DNA of 64,000 nucleotides, from contig CANQLI010000004.1 in NCBI GenBank assembly GCA_947624675.1, positions 1 to 64,000 of the forward strand. The letters run 5' to 3'. This DNA is from an uncultured Clostridia bacterium (GTDB taxonomy: Bacteria; Bacillota; Clostridia; Oscillospirales; Ruminococcaceae). Each line of letters opens with the position of its first letter. Position 1 is the stretch's first letter. The notes below the pieces were generated by a model, which was not told the origin of the DNA, made no database searches, and saw only the letters and a list, made by a program, of their open reading frames with translations. The position numbers were made by a program, and so were the translations under genes. Of the stretch, positions 1-6,986 are shown in pieces.

Positions 1-22
1 ACATTAAGCACTTTACCACTCT

Positions 23-65
23 CCCCAGCTCTCATAGAGCTGGGGATGACATGCCCCGCAAGGGG
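23..65. other. Two adjacent hairpins before the recombinase module
   Basis: A perfect 10-bp stem (CCCCAGCTCT at 23-32 with AGAGCTGGGG at 36-45, 3-nt loop) is followed at 54-65 by CCCC-GCAA-GGGG, a stem capped by a GNRA-type tetraloop. No T-tract follows either, so they are not typical intrinsic terminators. They could be leader structures for the gene that starts at 109, or the end of a transcript coming from the left of the window. Confidence 0.5.
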
Positions 66-108
66 TACCAAATAATATTAAATCAACCAAAGAAAGGAGG
101 CCATCGTT

Positions 109-405
109 ATGACGGCACAGCAACTAGAGCGGATCGCAGAGCTGCGGGCTCTCAACTATCCGTACAGCTTCATTGGGCGGGCGCTGGGTTTGCCGTCCAA
201 CACCGTAAAATCGGTTTGCCGGAGAAAGGGATTCCCTGCTTCCGGCAAGCGCAAAACCAAAGCTGAGAAACATAGCGTTCAGCTTTGCAGAAATTGTCAC
301 CGTATCCTACCGGATACAGATTGCAGAATCCGCCAGTTTTGTTCGGAAGAATGCCGAATAGAGTGGTGGAAAAACAACCGAAGAGTCATCGAAAAACATC
401 GTTGA
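109..405 (+). CDS. Small HTH / zinc-finger protein of a recombinase module
   Basis: 98 residues. The N-terminal half reads like a short helix-turn-helix (IAELRALNYPYSFIGRALGL, roughly residues 9-28). The C-terminal half has CxxC (CRNC, near residue 60) and CxxxC (CSEEC, near residue 78), a likely zinc-binding pair. A strong ribosome site AAAGGAGG at 93-100 fixes the ATG at 109. It lies 47 bp upstream of two large serine recombinases. Proteins of this kind commonly precede tandem recombinases in clostridial integrative elements and may act as regulators or directionality factors; that role is inference. No exact family name is claimed. Confidence 0.7.
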   Translation: MTAQQLERIAELRALNYPYSFIGRALGLPSNTVKSVCRRKGFPASGKRKTKAEKHSVQLCRNCHRILPDTDCRIRQFCSEECRIEWWKNNRRVIEKHR

Positions 406-452
406 CTTTCCTGCTCAACAGAGTGATGTATGGTACGAAGGAGGGGTAAACC

Positions 453-1769
453 ATGGAAATCACTGAGATACCTGCAAAATCAAAGGAACGTAAGATCACC
501 CGTGTCGCGGCTTATGCCCGCGTCTCGGCGGATAAGGATGCGGCCTTTCATTCACTGGAAGCCCAAATAGACTACTATGAAAAGTATGTCGCAAAGCATC
601 CTGATTGGCAACTTGTAGACATCTACTCAGACAATGGGATTTCTGGCACGATTATCAACCGTCCGGAGTTCCAACGGATGCTGGTAGATTGCCGCGCCGG
701 GAAAATCGACCTTGTGATCACGAAGTCCGTCACCCGGTTTGCCCGGAATACGGTCATCCTACTGCAAACGATTCGGGAACTGAAAGACCTCGGCATCGAC
801 TGCTACTTTGAGAAAGAGCAGATGCACTCTATCAGCCCGGATGGTGAACTTCTCCTTACGCTTCTCGCCATGTACGCTGAGGAAGAAGCCAGATCCGCCA
901 GTGAAAACCAGAAATGGCGGATACAGAAGAAGTTCAAAAAAGGTGAACCGTGGGTGGGACGGATGTTAGGATACCACCTGGAAGATGGCAGATTATCTGT
1001 TATACCGGAGGAAGCAGAAATTGTACGCTGGATTTATGCAGAGTACCTTTCTGGTCACGGATTGACCCACATTGCCAAAGAACTGTCGTTGCGCGGAGTT
1101 CCCACGCAATTGGGAAGGCCTTGGAATATCTCGTCGGTTCGACATATTCTGACCAACGAAGACTATACCGGCAACATGATCCTCCAAAAAACCTATCGCA
1201 CAGATTTTCGAACTAAAAAGACAAAAGAAAATCACGGGGAGGTGAAAATGTACCGTGTGTGGCATAGCCATGAGCCGATTATTGAACAGGAGGTGTTCGA
1301 TGCAGTACAAAATGAGATGAAAAGACGCCAATCACAATACTACAAGCCCACGCAGAATAATGAGGTGGGACAGTCTCTGTTTCGGGGGCTGATTCATTGC
1401 GGCCTTTGCGGACGGATCTATCAGCGTTGCAAAACAAGTGGACAGAACGGCAAAAGGAACATATGGGTTTGCCCCAGTTATAACAAGCTGGGTAAACAGG
1501 TATGCCCTGCGCAAAATATCCCTGAGAAGATTCTGATCGAAAAAACGGCGGAAACCCTTGGTACAGAACATCTGGATTGGGAAACCGTAGAAGCCAGTAT
1601 TTGGAAAATCGTAGTTCCAGAGCATTATCATCTTGTCTACTATCTAAAAAACGGAAAGGAGGTTGACGTTATATGGCAACACCATTCAAGGCGGGAAAGC
1701 TGGACCCCGGAGATGCGGCAGGCCGCACGGGAAAAGGCGCTGCAACAACACCGGAAGGAGTTAAAGTGA
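453..1769 (+). CDS. Large serine recombinase 1
   Basis: 438 residues, usual length for large serine site-specific recombinases of integrative elements. The resolvase domain opens with YARVS, containing the catalytic serine (near residue 25), followed by the conserved Arg region VTRFARN. A recombinase (DNA-binding) domain occupies about residues 165-290. A zinc-ribbon with CGLC and a second Cys pair (CPSYNKLGKQVC) lies near residues 320-355. The ATG has a GGAGGGG ribosome site. Such enzymes cut and join attP/attB through a 5'-phosphoserine link and need no homology. The last 97 nt overlap the next recombinase gene, so the two are probably translated together and may act as partners. No lesion is seen. 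Confidence 0.93.
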   Translation: MEITEIPAKSKERKITRVAAYARVSADKDAAFHSLEAQIDYYEKYVAKHPDWQLVDIYSDNGISGTIINRPEFQRMLVDCRAGKIDLVITKSVTRFARNTVILLQTIRELKDLGIDCYFEKEQMHSISPDGELLLTLLAMYAEEEARSASENQKWRIQKKFKKGEPWVGRMLGYHLEDGRLSVIPEEAEIVRWIYAEYLSGHGLTHIAKELSLRGVPTQLGRPWNISSVRHILTNEDYTGNMILQKTYRTDFRTKKTKENHGEVKMYRVWHSHEPIIEQEVFDAVQNEMKRRQSQYYKPTQNNEVGQSLFRGLIHCGLCGRIYQRCKTSGQNGKRNIWVCPSYNKLGKQVCPAQNIPEKILIEKTAETLGTEHLDWETVEASIWKIVVPEHYHLVYYLKNGKEVDVIWQHHSRRESWTPEMRQAAREKALQQHRKELK

Positions 1770-3046
1770 ATTATACGCCAGAAGTAGAGGAAATTGAGCC
1801 GATCAAACAAATTGTTGAGCGGTCTGATTCCCCTGTCACGCAAAGGCTTCGCGTAGCGGCTTATGCCCGTGTCTCTACCGAGCAGGATGAGCAACAAAAC
1901 AGCTATGAAGCGCAAGTGCAATATTACACCGAGTACATTAAGGGCAATCCTCTCTGGGAGTTCATCGGCGTGTTTTCCGATGCCGGGATCACTGGCACCA
2001 ATACCAAAAACCGTGATGGATTCAACCAAATGGTTGACCTTGCCCTTGGCGGCGGGATCGATCTGATCCTGACGAAATCCATATCCCGGTTTGCCCGGAA
2101 TACGGTGGACACGCTCTCAACTGTCCGCCAGCTAAAGGAGGCAGGGGTGGAGGTGATTTTCGAGAAAGAAAATCTCCGCACCTTCGATCCCAAATGCGAG
2201 GTGATGCTTACCATCATGAGCTCACTGGCGCAGGAGGAAAGCCGCTCTATCAGCGAAAACGTCCGCTGGGGACAGCAAAAAAGCATGAAGGATGGCAAAG
2301 TCCACATTGCTTACTCTGCTTTCCTTGGCTACAGGAAAGGGCCGGATGGCAGACCGGAGATCGTAGAGGAAGAAGCGAAAATTGTGCGTGAGATTTACGA
2401 TATGTTCCTTTCAGGTATGACAGTTCGGCACATCGCAAAGTCTCTGACGGTGCGCGGTATTCCTACACCCAAGGGGCGGGCAATTTGGCCCACCTCTACC
2501 GTGGAGAATATTCTCACCAACGAAAAATACAAGGGCGAGGCCATTCTCCAGAAGACCTATACGGTAGACTATCTCTCGAAGAAAGTTCGGAAAAACCGAG
2601 GGGAAATGAAGCAGTATATCGTGCGGAATTCTCACGAACCAATCATCGACCCGGAAACTTTCGAGCGTGTACAGGAGATGATCGCCTTACGCAAGCCATA
2701 TGCTGCGCGGCTCCGGGATGATTATCCCTTTAGCGCAAAACTCATATGCGGGGACTGCGGAAGCTTCTATGGCAGCAAGGTCTGGCACAACCGGGGGAAC
2801 ACGGATCGCTATGTCGTTTGGTACTGCAACCACAGGTATGGAAAAACCGATAAATGCAGCACGCCGATTCTGCGTGAGCATGAGATACAGGCTGCATTTG
2901 AAGCTGCCCGCAAGATAATCGGTGATTCCGACTGTTCCTACAGTGACCAGCGTTGGCGGGAAACGGTGGAGTCCGTCACGGTATACCAAGACCAGCGGAT
3001 GGTATTTCACTTCAAAGATGGTGCAGAGGCAGAGGTCCATCTGTAG
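1673..3046 (+). CDS. Large serine recombinase 2
   Basis: 457 residues. It has the same layout as its upstream neighbour: YARVS catalytic motif (near residue 65), SISRFARN, a recombinase domain, then zinc-ribbon cysteines CGDC and CNHRYGKTDKC. The ATG at 1673 is supported by AAAGGAGG at 1655-1662, which puts the start 97 nt inside the preceding gene. The extra N-terminal stretch of about 55 residues ahead of the resolvase fold is rich in Gly, Thr and Glu. Tandem paralogous recombinases that end an element are typical of clostridial ICEs and transposons. The rest of that element would lie left of the window. The C-terminus has the family ending (LVE/TVE-x-V-x-VY...F-x-DG), useful for recognising the fragment at 6480-6605. 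Confidence 0.93.
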   Translation: MATPFKAGKLDPGDAAGRTGKGAATTPEGVKVNYTPEVEEIEPIKQIVERSDSPVTQRLRVAAYARVSTEQDEQQNSYEAQVQYYTEYIKGNPLWEFIGVFSDAGITGTNTKNRDGFNQMVDLALGGGIDLILTKSISRFARNTVDTLSTVRQLKEAGVEVIFEKENLRTFDPKCEVMLTIMSSLAQEESRSISENVRWGQQKSMKDGKVHIAYSAFLGYRKGPDGRPEIVEEEAKIVREIYDMFLSGMTVRHIAKSLTVRGIPTPKGRAIWPTSTVENILTNEKYKGEAILQKTYTVDYLSKKVRKNRGEMKQYIVRNSHEPIIDPETFERVQEMIALRKPYAARLRDDYPFSAKLICGDCGSFYGSKVWHNRGNTDRYVVWYCNHRYGKTDKCSTPILREHEIQAAFEAARKIIGDSDCSYSDQRWRETVESVTVYQDQRMVFHFKDGAEAEVHL

Positions 3047-3082
3047 CACCATTTGAGCCAGCACATTATGTACTTTATTTTC

Positions 3083-3109
3083 AAAGCGTCGCAACTCTGC
3101 GGCGCTTTT
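3083..3109 (+). terminator. Terminator after recombinase 2
   Basis: AAGCGTCGC (3084-3092) pairs with GCGGCGCTT (3099-3107) with one mismatch or wobble, followed by TTTT. It ends the recombinase operon and probably lies close to the element boundary. Confidence 0.6.
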
Positions 3110-3160
3110 CACGATGTAAGTACCGCAAATCCCTATCCAATAAGCCAATCTCTAATGCAG

Positions 3161-3218
3161 ACAATATTGTGCAATATGTACAAAAAGCTATTGACAATAT
3201 TGTAATATTTGCTAAAAT
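3161..3218 (+). promoter_or_regulatory. Promoter of surface protein with twin palindromes
   Basis: TTGACA at 3191-3196, a 16-bp spacer and an extended -10 (TGC-TAAAAT, 3210-3218) make a strong sigma-A type promoter for the gene at 3258. The palindrome ACAATATTGT occurs twice, at 3161-3170 and 3194-3203. The second copy sits in the spacer and overlaps the -35 edge. The copies start 33 bp apart, about three helical turns, which looks like an operator pair. Confidence 0.6.
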
Positions 3219-3257
3219 TAGTATGTAATATCAAATAATCTTCATGAAGGAGTTTGA

Positions 3258-4439
3258 ATGAAGAAATCTATTATTCCCGTAGCGGCGTTCATTGCTGGTA
3301 TGGCAATAGTACCAAGCGTGTTCGCTGTGGATCAGCCGGATACTGCTGATGATGCGAACACCTATACACAGTGGGATGACCTTATGGGTTGTCTCAAGGG
3401 TGAGAAAGCTGGTGTTTCTACAGCTTCTACTTGTAAGCTCGGCAGTGATATGAAGGGCACAAGAAATGCTACTCTCGAAGTTGGTGGTAGCGAAGGCGTC
3501 AACATTACTCTCGACCTGAATGGTCATAGCTTTGAGGGTAGCTATGCTGGCGGTTCTTTCTTCACGACTGGTAAGGGTTCCTTTACTATTACTGGTGATG
3601 GCGATGATATGATTACGTCTATCGTCAATGTAGCTGGTGAAGGTGCTTTCACTTTGGCAGAAGGTGTCACTTTGAAAGGTGATCAGCCTGTACTAGTGTC
3701 TACAAATGACAAGGCTGTCAATGTTACAATCGATGGTACACTTGAGAATACTGGTACTGGCTATACTATTGCTACTAATGGTGATGCTAAGAAAGCTAAC
3801 GTCGTCATCAATGGTGCAATAAAGAGCGAGAAGGGCTATGGTGTCAAGCAATATGCTGGTACTGTCGCTTTGAACGGTGCTAATGTTGAAGCCGCTACTG
3901 GCCTTTACATTGAAGGCGGCAAGCTTGCTGTGAATAACTCCACTATTGCTGGCACTGGTTTTGGCCAAAATGGTGCTGCTTTGCAAGTACACTCTACTGC
4001 TACCGAGAAGAATGTTGAGAGCATTCGTATCGATGGTAGCTCTCTTTCTAGCAAAGATGGTTACGCTATCTACGTTGAGGGCGACTCTGGCCATGGTAAA
4101 ACCGATCTCGGTGAGTTCATCCTCAACAACGTCAAGTTGATTGCCAAGGACGAAAACACTTTCGTGCTTGCCAAAGAACATAGCAAGGAAAACAAGCCTG
4201 GTTTTGCTAACTACCTCGTAGACGGCAAGAACCACGATGCTTTGGCTCTTGAAACTATCAAAGGTAGCTACGAATCTCCTGCTGAGCAGGGTGACGACGA
4301 GCCTACTACTGATGCTGAAGGCGACAAGACTGAGAACCCGAACACTGCCGATACAATCGCGACCTACATCACGATTGCTACCGTAGCGATGCTCGGTCTT
4401 GGTGCTACCGCTTTCGTAGCCAAGAAATCCAATCGCTAA
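3258..4439 (+). CDS. Sortase-anchored pectin-lyase-like surface protein
   Basis: 393 residues. It has a signal peptide (MKKSIIPVAAFIAGMAIVPS, cleaved around VFA). The central region (about 70-330) is made of short beta-strand repeats of the kind I-x-G-x-L and N-V-x-I-x-G, compatible with a right-handed beta-helix. The C-terminus has NPNTAD followed by a hydrophobic segment and the basic tail KKSNR, a variant wall-sorting signal. The ribosome site AAGGAG precedes the ATG by 5 nt. Codon use is strongly biased to GCT and GGT, unlike the flanking recombinases. From memory, this combination of tail and style is common in Saccharibacteria and some uncultured Firmicutes; that is family knowledge and not proven here. 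Likely an adhesin. Confidence 0.75.
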   Translation: MKKSIIPVAAFIAGMAIVPSVFAVDQPDTADDANTYTQWDDLMGCLKGEKAGVSTASTCKLGSDMKGTRNATLEVGGSEGVNITLDLNGHSFEGSYAGGSFFTTGKGSFTITGDGDDMITSIVNVAGEGAFTLAEGVTLKGDQPVLVSTNDKAVNVTIDGTLENTGTGYTIATNGDAKKANVVINGAIKSEKGYGVKQYAGTVALNGANVEAATGLYIEGGKLAVNNSTIAGTGFGQNGAALQVHSTATEKNVESIRIDGSSLSSKDGYAIYVEGDSGHGKTDLGEFILNNVKLIAKDENTFVLAKEHSKENKPGFANYLVDGKNHDALALETIKGSYESPAEQGDDEPTTDAEGDKTENPNTADTIATYITIATVAMLGLGATAFVAKKSNR

Positions 4440-4481
4440 CTCGCTGAGCTTCTAGCTCTCTGAGTTAGAAGGGTTAAATTG

Positions 4482-4511
4482 TGAAACTCCCCCACTCTCC
4501 GGGGGAGTTTC
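4482..4511 (+). terminator. Strong GC hairpin after surface protein gene
   Basis: Perfect 11-bp stem GAAACTCCCCC (4482-4492) / GGGGGAGTTTC (4501-4511) with an 8-nt loop. There is no T-run, so it may be a 3'-end stabiliser as much as a terminator. Confidence 0.55.
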
Positions 4512-4576
4512 CTATGCAACGAAATATCGCAGTGATCTTAGTTTCAGCACTCGTTGAAGCAGTATAAACTACACCT

Positions 4577-4636
4577 ATTTTCAAATTATCCATGTAAATT
4601 TAGCAAACCTTCAACGGGCAGACTGCCTCACTGAAG
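4577..4636 (+). repeat. 60-bp direct repeat, copy A
   Basis: This 60-bp block matches 6626-6685 at 53 positions. Both copies are followed, 32 and 33 bp further on, by an extended -10 box (TGnTATAAT). Copy A lies between the two surface protein genes. Confidence 0.85.
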
Positions 4637-4647
4637 GCCGTTTTTTT
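4608..4647 (+). terminator. Terminator inside and beyond repeat A
   Basis: CCTTCA (4608-4613) pairs with TGAAGG (4632-4637), with AACGG/CCGTT as an alternative nested pairing, followed by seven T residues (4641-4647). It would insulate the downstream promoter at 4669. Confidence 0.55.
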
Positions 4648-4674
4648 CGCACAAATAAAAATGTGTGCTATAAT
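4646..4674 (+). promoter_or_regulatory. Promoter of the structured RNA / FISUMP gene
   Basis: Extended -10 TGC-TATAAT ends at 4674. A weak -35 (TTCGCA, 4646-4651) lies 17 bp upstream. The expected start site is about 4681, which is exactly the first base of the long stem of the RNA described next. Confidence 0.65.
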
Positions 4675-4680
4675 GAAAGA

Positions 4681-4835
4681 GCATTACTATATTATTTATA
4701 TTAACGATCAGCACATTTATAGCCGTAAATAAATAGAAATGGCACCACAAGGTACTGGTTGTCTATTTACGGCATGCCTTTGGGCGAGTTGATCGATAGA
4801 TAATATAGTAATGCACCCTTGCGGTGCCATTTTTA
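4681..4835 (+). ncRNA. Candidate pseudoknotted structured RNA / leader
   Basis: Four long pairings can be read directly. P1 is 15 perfect bp, 4681-4695 with 4800-4814. P2 is 4705-4712 with 4788-4795 (8 bp, one wobble). P3 is 10 perfect bp, 4722-4731 with 4764-4773. P4 pairs the P3 loop (4737-4752) with 4817-4832, which lies outside P1 (16 positions, one A-C mismatch), making a pseudoknot. A short terminator hairpin GCACC/GGTGC (4813-4827) followed by CATTTTTATT uses the 3' strands of P1 and P4, so terminator and pseudoknot exclude each other. A promoter is correctly placed for a start at 4681. It could be a stand-alone RNA or a cis-regulatory leader for the gene at 4919. I do not recognise a known family. 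Confidence 0.55.
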
Positions 4836-4845
4836 TTATAGTGAA

Positions 4846-4861
4846 TGGGGCGAAAGCCCCA
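4846..4861 (+). other. GAAA-tetraloop hairpin in the leader
   Basis: TGGGGC-GAAA-GCCCCA is a 6-bp stem with a GNRA tetraloop, 11 nt past the structured RNA and 57 nt before the next start codon. It could be an mRNA 5' stabiliser if transcripts read through. Confidence 0.5.
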
Positions 4862-4918
4862 CTAGCGCAAAAAGTAACAGAAATGGCCTGCGTCAAACAA
4901 TATTAAGCGAGGTAGGTC

Positions 4919-6478
4919 ATGAAAATCATCCCCAATATAATAAAAACTAAGCGTCATCTCTGTGCCAGCGGCTCAATACTTCTCCCGTTGGCACAGAAAT
5001 GGGGCTTAGTGGGAGTGGCTGTGGCTGCGTTGTCTGCATTTGCGACGCAGAGTGTTTCGGCCGCTTCGCTCACCGTAGAAATCCCCACCAACCCTCTCAC
5101 AGTTAATGTTTCTGCGTCCGGTGGGTTCTCTGAGGCTAGCGGTAAAGTATCTGTAAAAGGCGATGCACATTGGGGCTATGATTTAAGCATTCAAGCTAAG
5201 AATGGTGATAATGCACTAACTTCAAAAGAGGGCAACACTATTTCGTCTATCACTGAAGCGAAAAGCAAGGCACAGTTCCCAGACAATGCTTGGGGATATA
5301 GGTTCAGCAAAGATGACGCCGATACGAGTAATGACAATTTCCAGCCTGGGCCTACAACAAAAGTAATACTAGACACTACTGAATCAAGCGGCAATCACGA
5401 CTATACATTCACTATTGGCGCAAAAGTCAATGCCAGCCAGCCTGCTGGAAATTATTCTAATACTTTTACAGTAACAGCTACAGCCAATACGGTAAGCTAC
5501 AATATTACCTATGATTGCAAGAATGGAAATGGTTGTTCTACACAATCTGGCACCTCTACTGAGCAGGGACTGAAATTGAATTCTGCGCAACCTACGAAAG
5601 ACGGTTACAAATTCTTAGGCTATTGTACAAGTAATAATGCTGCAGCTCTTAATGAAAAAAGATGCGCAGAAAATGCAGGAACAACTTACCAGCCTAGTGA
5701 TACATATACATTGAGCAAAGATGGAAACACCGCTACCCTTTATGCTATGTGGGAACCAACTACCATGCAAACATTTGGAGATTATTGCCAAGCGATGGAT
5801 GTTGGAGCTGAAGGTACTCTAACTTTAGCGGATATACGTGACAACAATAGTTACCGAGTACGAAAGCTTGCGGATGGAAAATGTTGGATGGTAGATAATC
5901 TCCGTATTGGTGATAGCACTTTGAAGGACAAAGATCGAAAACTCACTTCGGAGGACACTGACCTGAACAACATCGACAGTTATGAGCTCCCAGCCAGCAG
6001 CAAAAATGGCTTTATTCGGGGTGATTATACAGCAGAGAACATTTATGTGATAGAAGCTGATTCTGGTAAAGAACTGAGAATCTATGGTGGCTACTACAAT
6101 TATAACGCCGTGACGGCTGGGACGGGTGTAAATGTCACTTTAGACTACATCAATGTTCCAAGTTCCATATGCGCCAAAGGTTGGCGTTTGCCTACAGGTG
6201 GTCATGACGGTGAATTTCAGGTCCTTAGCGCAGCCATCGGCGGCAGCACCAGTAGCGATTCAGAGTTAATTGATACTAGTGGCCTTGCTTTGGTTCACGC
6301 CGGCGATTACGAAAATGGCTCACTACTTAACACGGTCAGTCATGGCCACTATTGGTCTTCTACTGCGCACAATGCGACCGCCGCATACTATTTGCGCTTC
6401 TGGTCAGACGAAGCCAATCTTGACGCTTTCAATTACAGGCATTATGGTTTTTCAGCGCGTTGCATAGCGCGCGAATAA
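4919..6478 (+). CDS. Secreted InlB-repeat / FISUMP-domain surface protein
   Basis: 519 residues. The N-terminus holds a long signal region with a hydrophobic stretch ending SVSA (about residues 28-49). Residues about 50-195 form a Thr/Ser-rich beta domain. About 197-280 is an InlB B-type repeat (YNITYDCKNGN ... GYKFLGY ... TLYAMWE). The remainder is a FISUMP-type domain (Fibrobacter succinogenes major paralogous domain, a C-type-lectin-like fold) with NCWMVDNLRI-like, GWRLPTGG, YWSS and FSARC landmarks. GAGGT precedes the ATG by 8 nt. No membrane anchor or sorting tail is seen at the C-terminus. The architecture is typical of Saccharibacteria surface proteins and may bind glycans or host proteins (inference). 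A structured RNA precedes the gene and a recombinase fragment follows 2 bp after the stop. Confidence 0.8.
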   Translation: MKIIPNIIKTKRHLCASGSILLPLAQKWGLVGVAVAALSAFATQSVSAASLTVEIPTNPLTVNVSASGGFSEASGKVSVKGDAHWGYDLSIQAKNGDNALTSKEGNTISSITEAKSKAQFPDNAWGYRFSKDDADTSNDNFQPGPTTKVILDTTESSGNHDYTFTIGAKVNASQPAGNYSNTFTVTATANTVSYNITYDCKNGNGCSTQSGTSTEQGLKLNSAQPTKDGYKFLGYCTSNNAAALNEKRCAENAGTTYQPSDTYTLSKDGNTATLYAMWEPTTMQTFGDYCQAMDVGAEGTLTLADIRDNNSYRVRKLADGKCWMVDNLRIGDSTLKDKDRKLTSEDTDLNNIDSYELPASSKNGFIRGDYTAENIYVIEADSGKELRIYGGYYNYNAVTAGTGVNVTLDYINVPSSICAKGWRLPTGGHDGEFQVLSAAIGGSTSSDSELIDTSGLALVHAGDYENGSLLNTVSHGHYWSSTAHNATAAYYLRFWSDEANLDAFNYRHYGFSARCIARE

Positions 6479-6479
6479 A

Positions 6480-6605
6480 ATGACCCACACCACTTCTCGG
6501 ATTAACACTTTGTGGTATGAGCTAGTGGAGGAGGTGATCATCTACGAGAACAGACAAGCAGAGTTTCATCTTGCAAATGGCGAGGTGATTACGACGAAGA
6601 TTTAA
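6480..6605 (+). pseudogene. C-terminal remnant of a serine recombinase
   Basis: An open frame of 41 codons directly follows the FISUMP stop. It ends LWYELVEEVIIYENRQAEFH...NGEVITTKI. This matches the pattern of the extreme C-termini of the two recombinases at the left edge (TVESVTVYQDQRMVFHFKDG in the second). No catalytic or zinc part is present and there is no ribosome site. It suggests that the surface-protein DNA replaced, or was inserted next to, a third recombinase gene of the same module. Confidence 0.5.
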
Positions 6606-6625
6606 TACAGGCGGGTTTTGCACCA

Positions 6626-6685
6626 ATTTTCATATTATCCGTGTAAATTTAGCAAACTTTCAACGGGCAGGCTGTTCCACTGAAG
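6626..6685 (+). repeat. 60-bp direct repeat, copy B
   Basis: Second copy of the block at 4577-4636 (7 differences in 60 bp). It starts 21 bp after the recombinase remnant. Here the T-run that makes copy A a terminator is missing. Confidence 0.85.
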
Positions 6686-6694
6686 CATCAGAAA

Positions 6695-6724
6695 ATCGCA
6701 AAATTGGTGCATCCGTGTTATAAT
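6695..6724 (+). promoter_or_regulatory. Promoter following repeat B
   Basis: Extended -10 TGT-TATAAT (-10 hexamer 6719-6724) at the same distance from the repeat as in copy A. The sequence TCGCA is conserved at the -35 position. It would fire directly into the FISUMP fragment. Confidence 0.5.
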
Positions 6725-6730
6725 TAATTT

Positions 6731-6844
6731 AGTGGCAGAATAGGGCAAAATTCGTTCTCCAACCTGACCACGGAACACAATGGGGGGTATTGGACGAACA
6801 CCTATTATTTTAGCGGCAGATTCGCCGTGAAGGTGCTGCTCTGA
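6731..6844 (+). pseudogene. 3'-end fragment of a second FISUMP gene
   Basis: 38 codons without a start read SGRIGQNSFSN...NGGYWTNTYYFSGRFAVKVLL and stop. The GYWT-x-TYY-x-SGR pattern resembles the C-terminal part of FISUMP/C-lectin domains (compare HYWSSTAHN in the intact gene). It begins 7 bp after the -10 box, as if the whole 5' part of the gene had been deleted between promoter and 3' end. Confidence 0.45.
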
Positions 6845-6854
6845 TACCAAACAG

Positions 6855-6893
6855 AAAACGCCGTCTTGGATTGCTTTCTAAGGCGGCGGTTTT
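6855..6893 (+). terminator. Terminator after FISUMP fragment
   Basis: AAAACGCCGTCTT pairs with AAGGCGGCGGTTTT (one wobble, one slip) around a 12-nt loop and ends in TTTT. It marks the end of the surface-protein segment. Confidence 0.65.
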
Positions 6894-6909
6894 GCATATA
6901 GGCAAGTTG

Positions 6910-6939
6910 TTTAAAAAACAATTCAAGATCTGTTATAAT
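6910..6939 (+). promoter_or_regulatory. Promoter of the ApeA-like gene
   Basis: An extended -10 (TGT-TATAAT, hexamer 6934-6939) with a poor -35 (TTTAAA, 6910-6915) at 18 bp. The ATG at 6987 follows an AAAGGAGA ribosome site. Confidence 0.45.
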
Positions 6940-6986
6940 ATAAGCACAGCATAATATTAAGTGCAAATGAAAAAGGAGAACTACTT

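Noticed and set aside
4577..6685. Integron attC sites
   Set aside because: The repeats and palindromes lack paired GTTRRRY/RYYYAAC core sites, there is no integrase of the IntI type, and promoters follow the repeats.
6250..6850. Diversity-generating retroelement (variable and template repeats) at the FISUMP 3' end
   Set aside because: The FISUMP C-terminus is a C-lectin-type fold and the 6731-6844 fragment lies downstream, but the two DNA stretches are not near-identical, do not differ mainly at adenines, and no reverse transcriptase gene is in the window.
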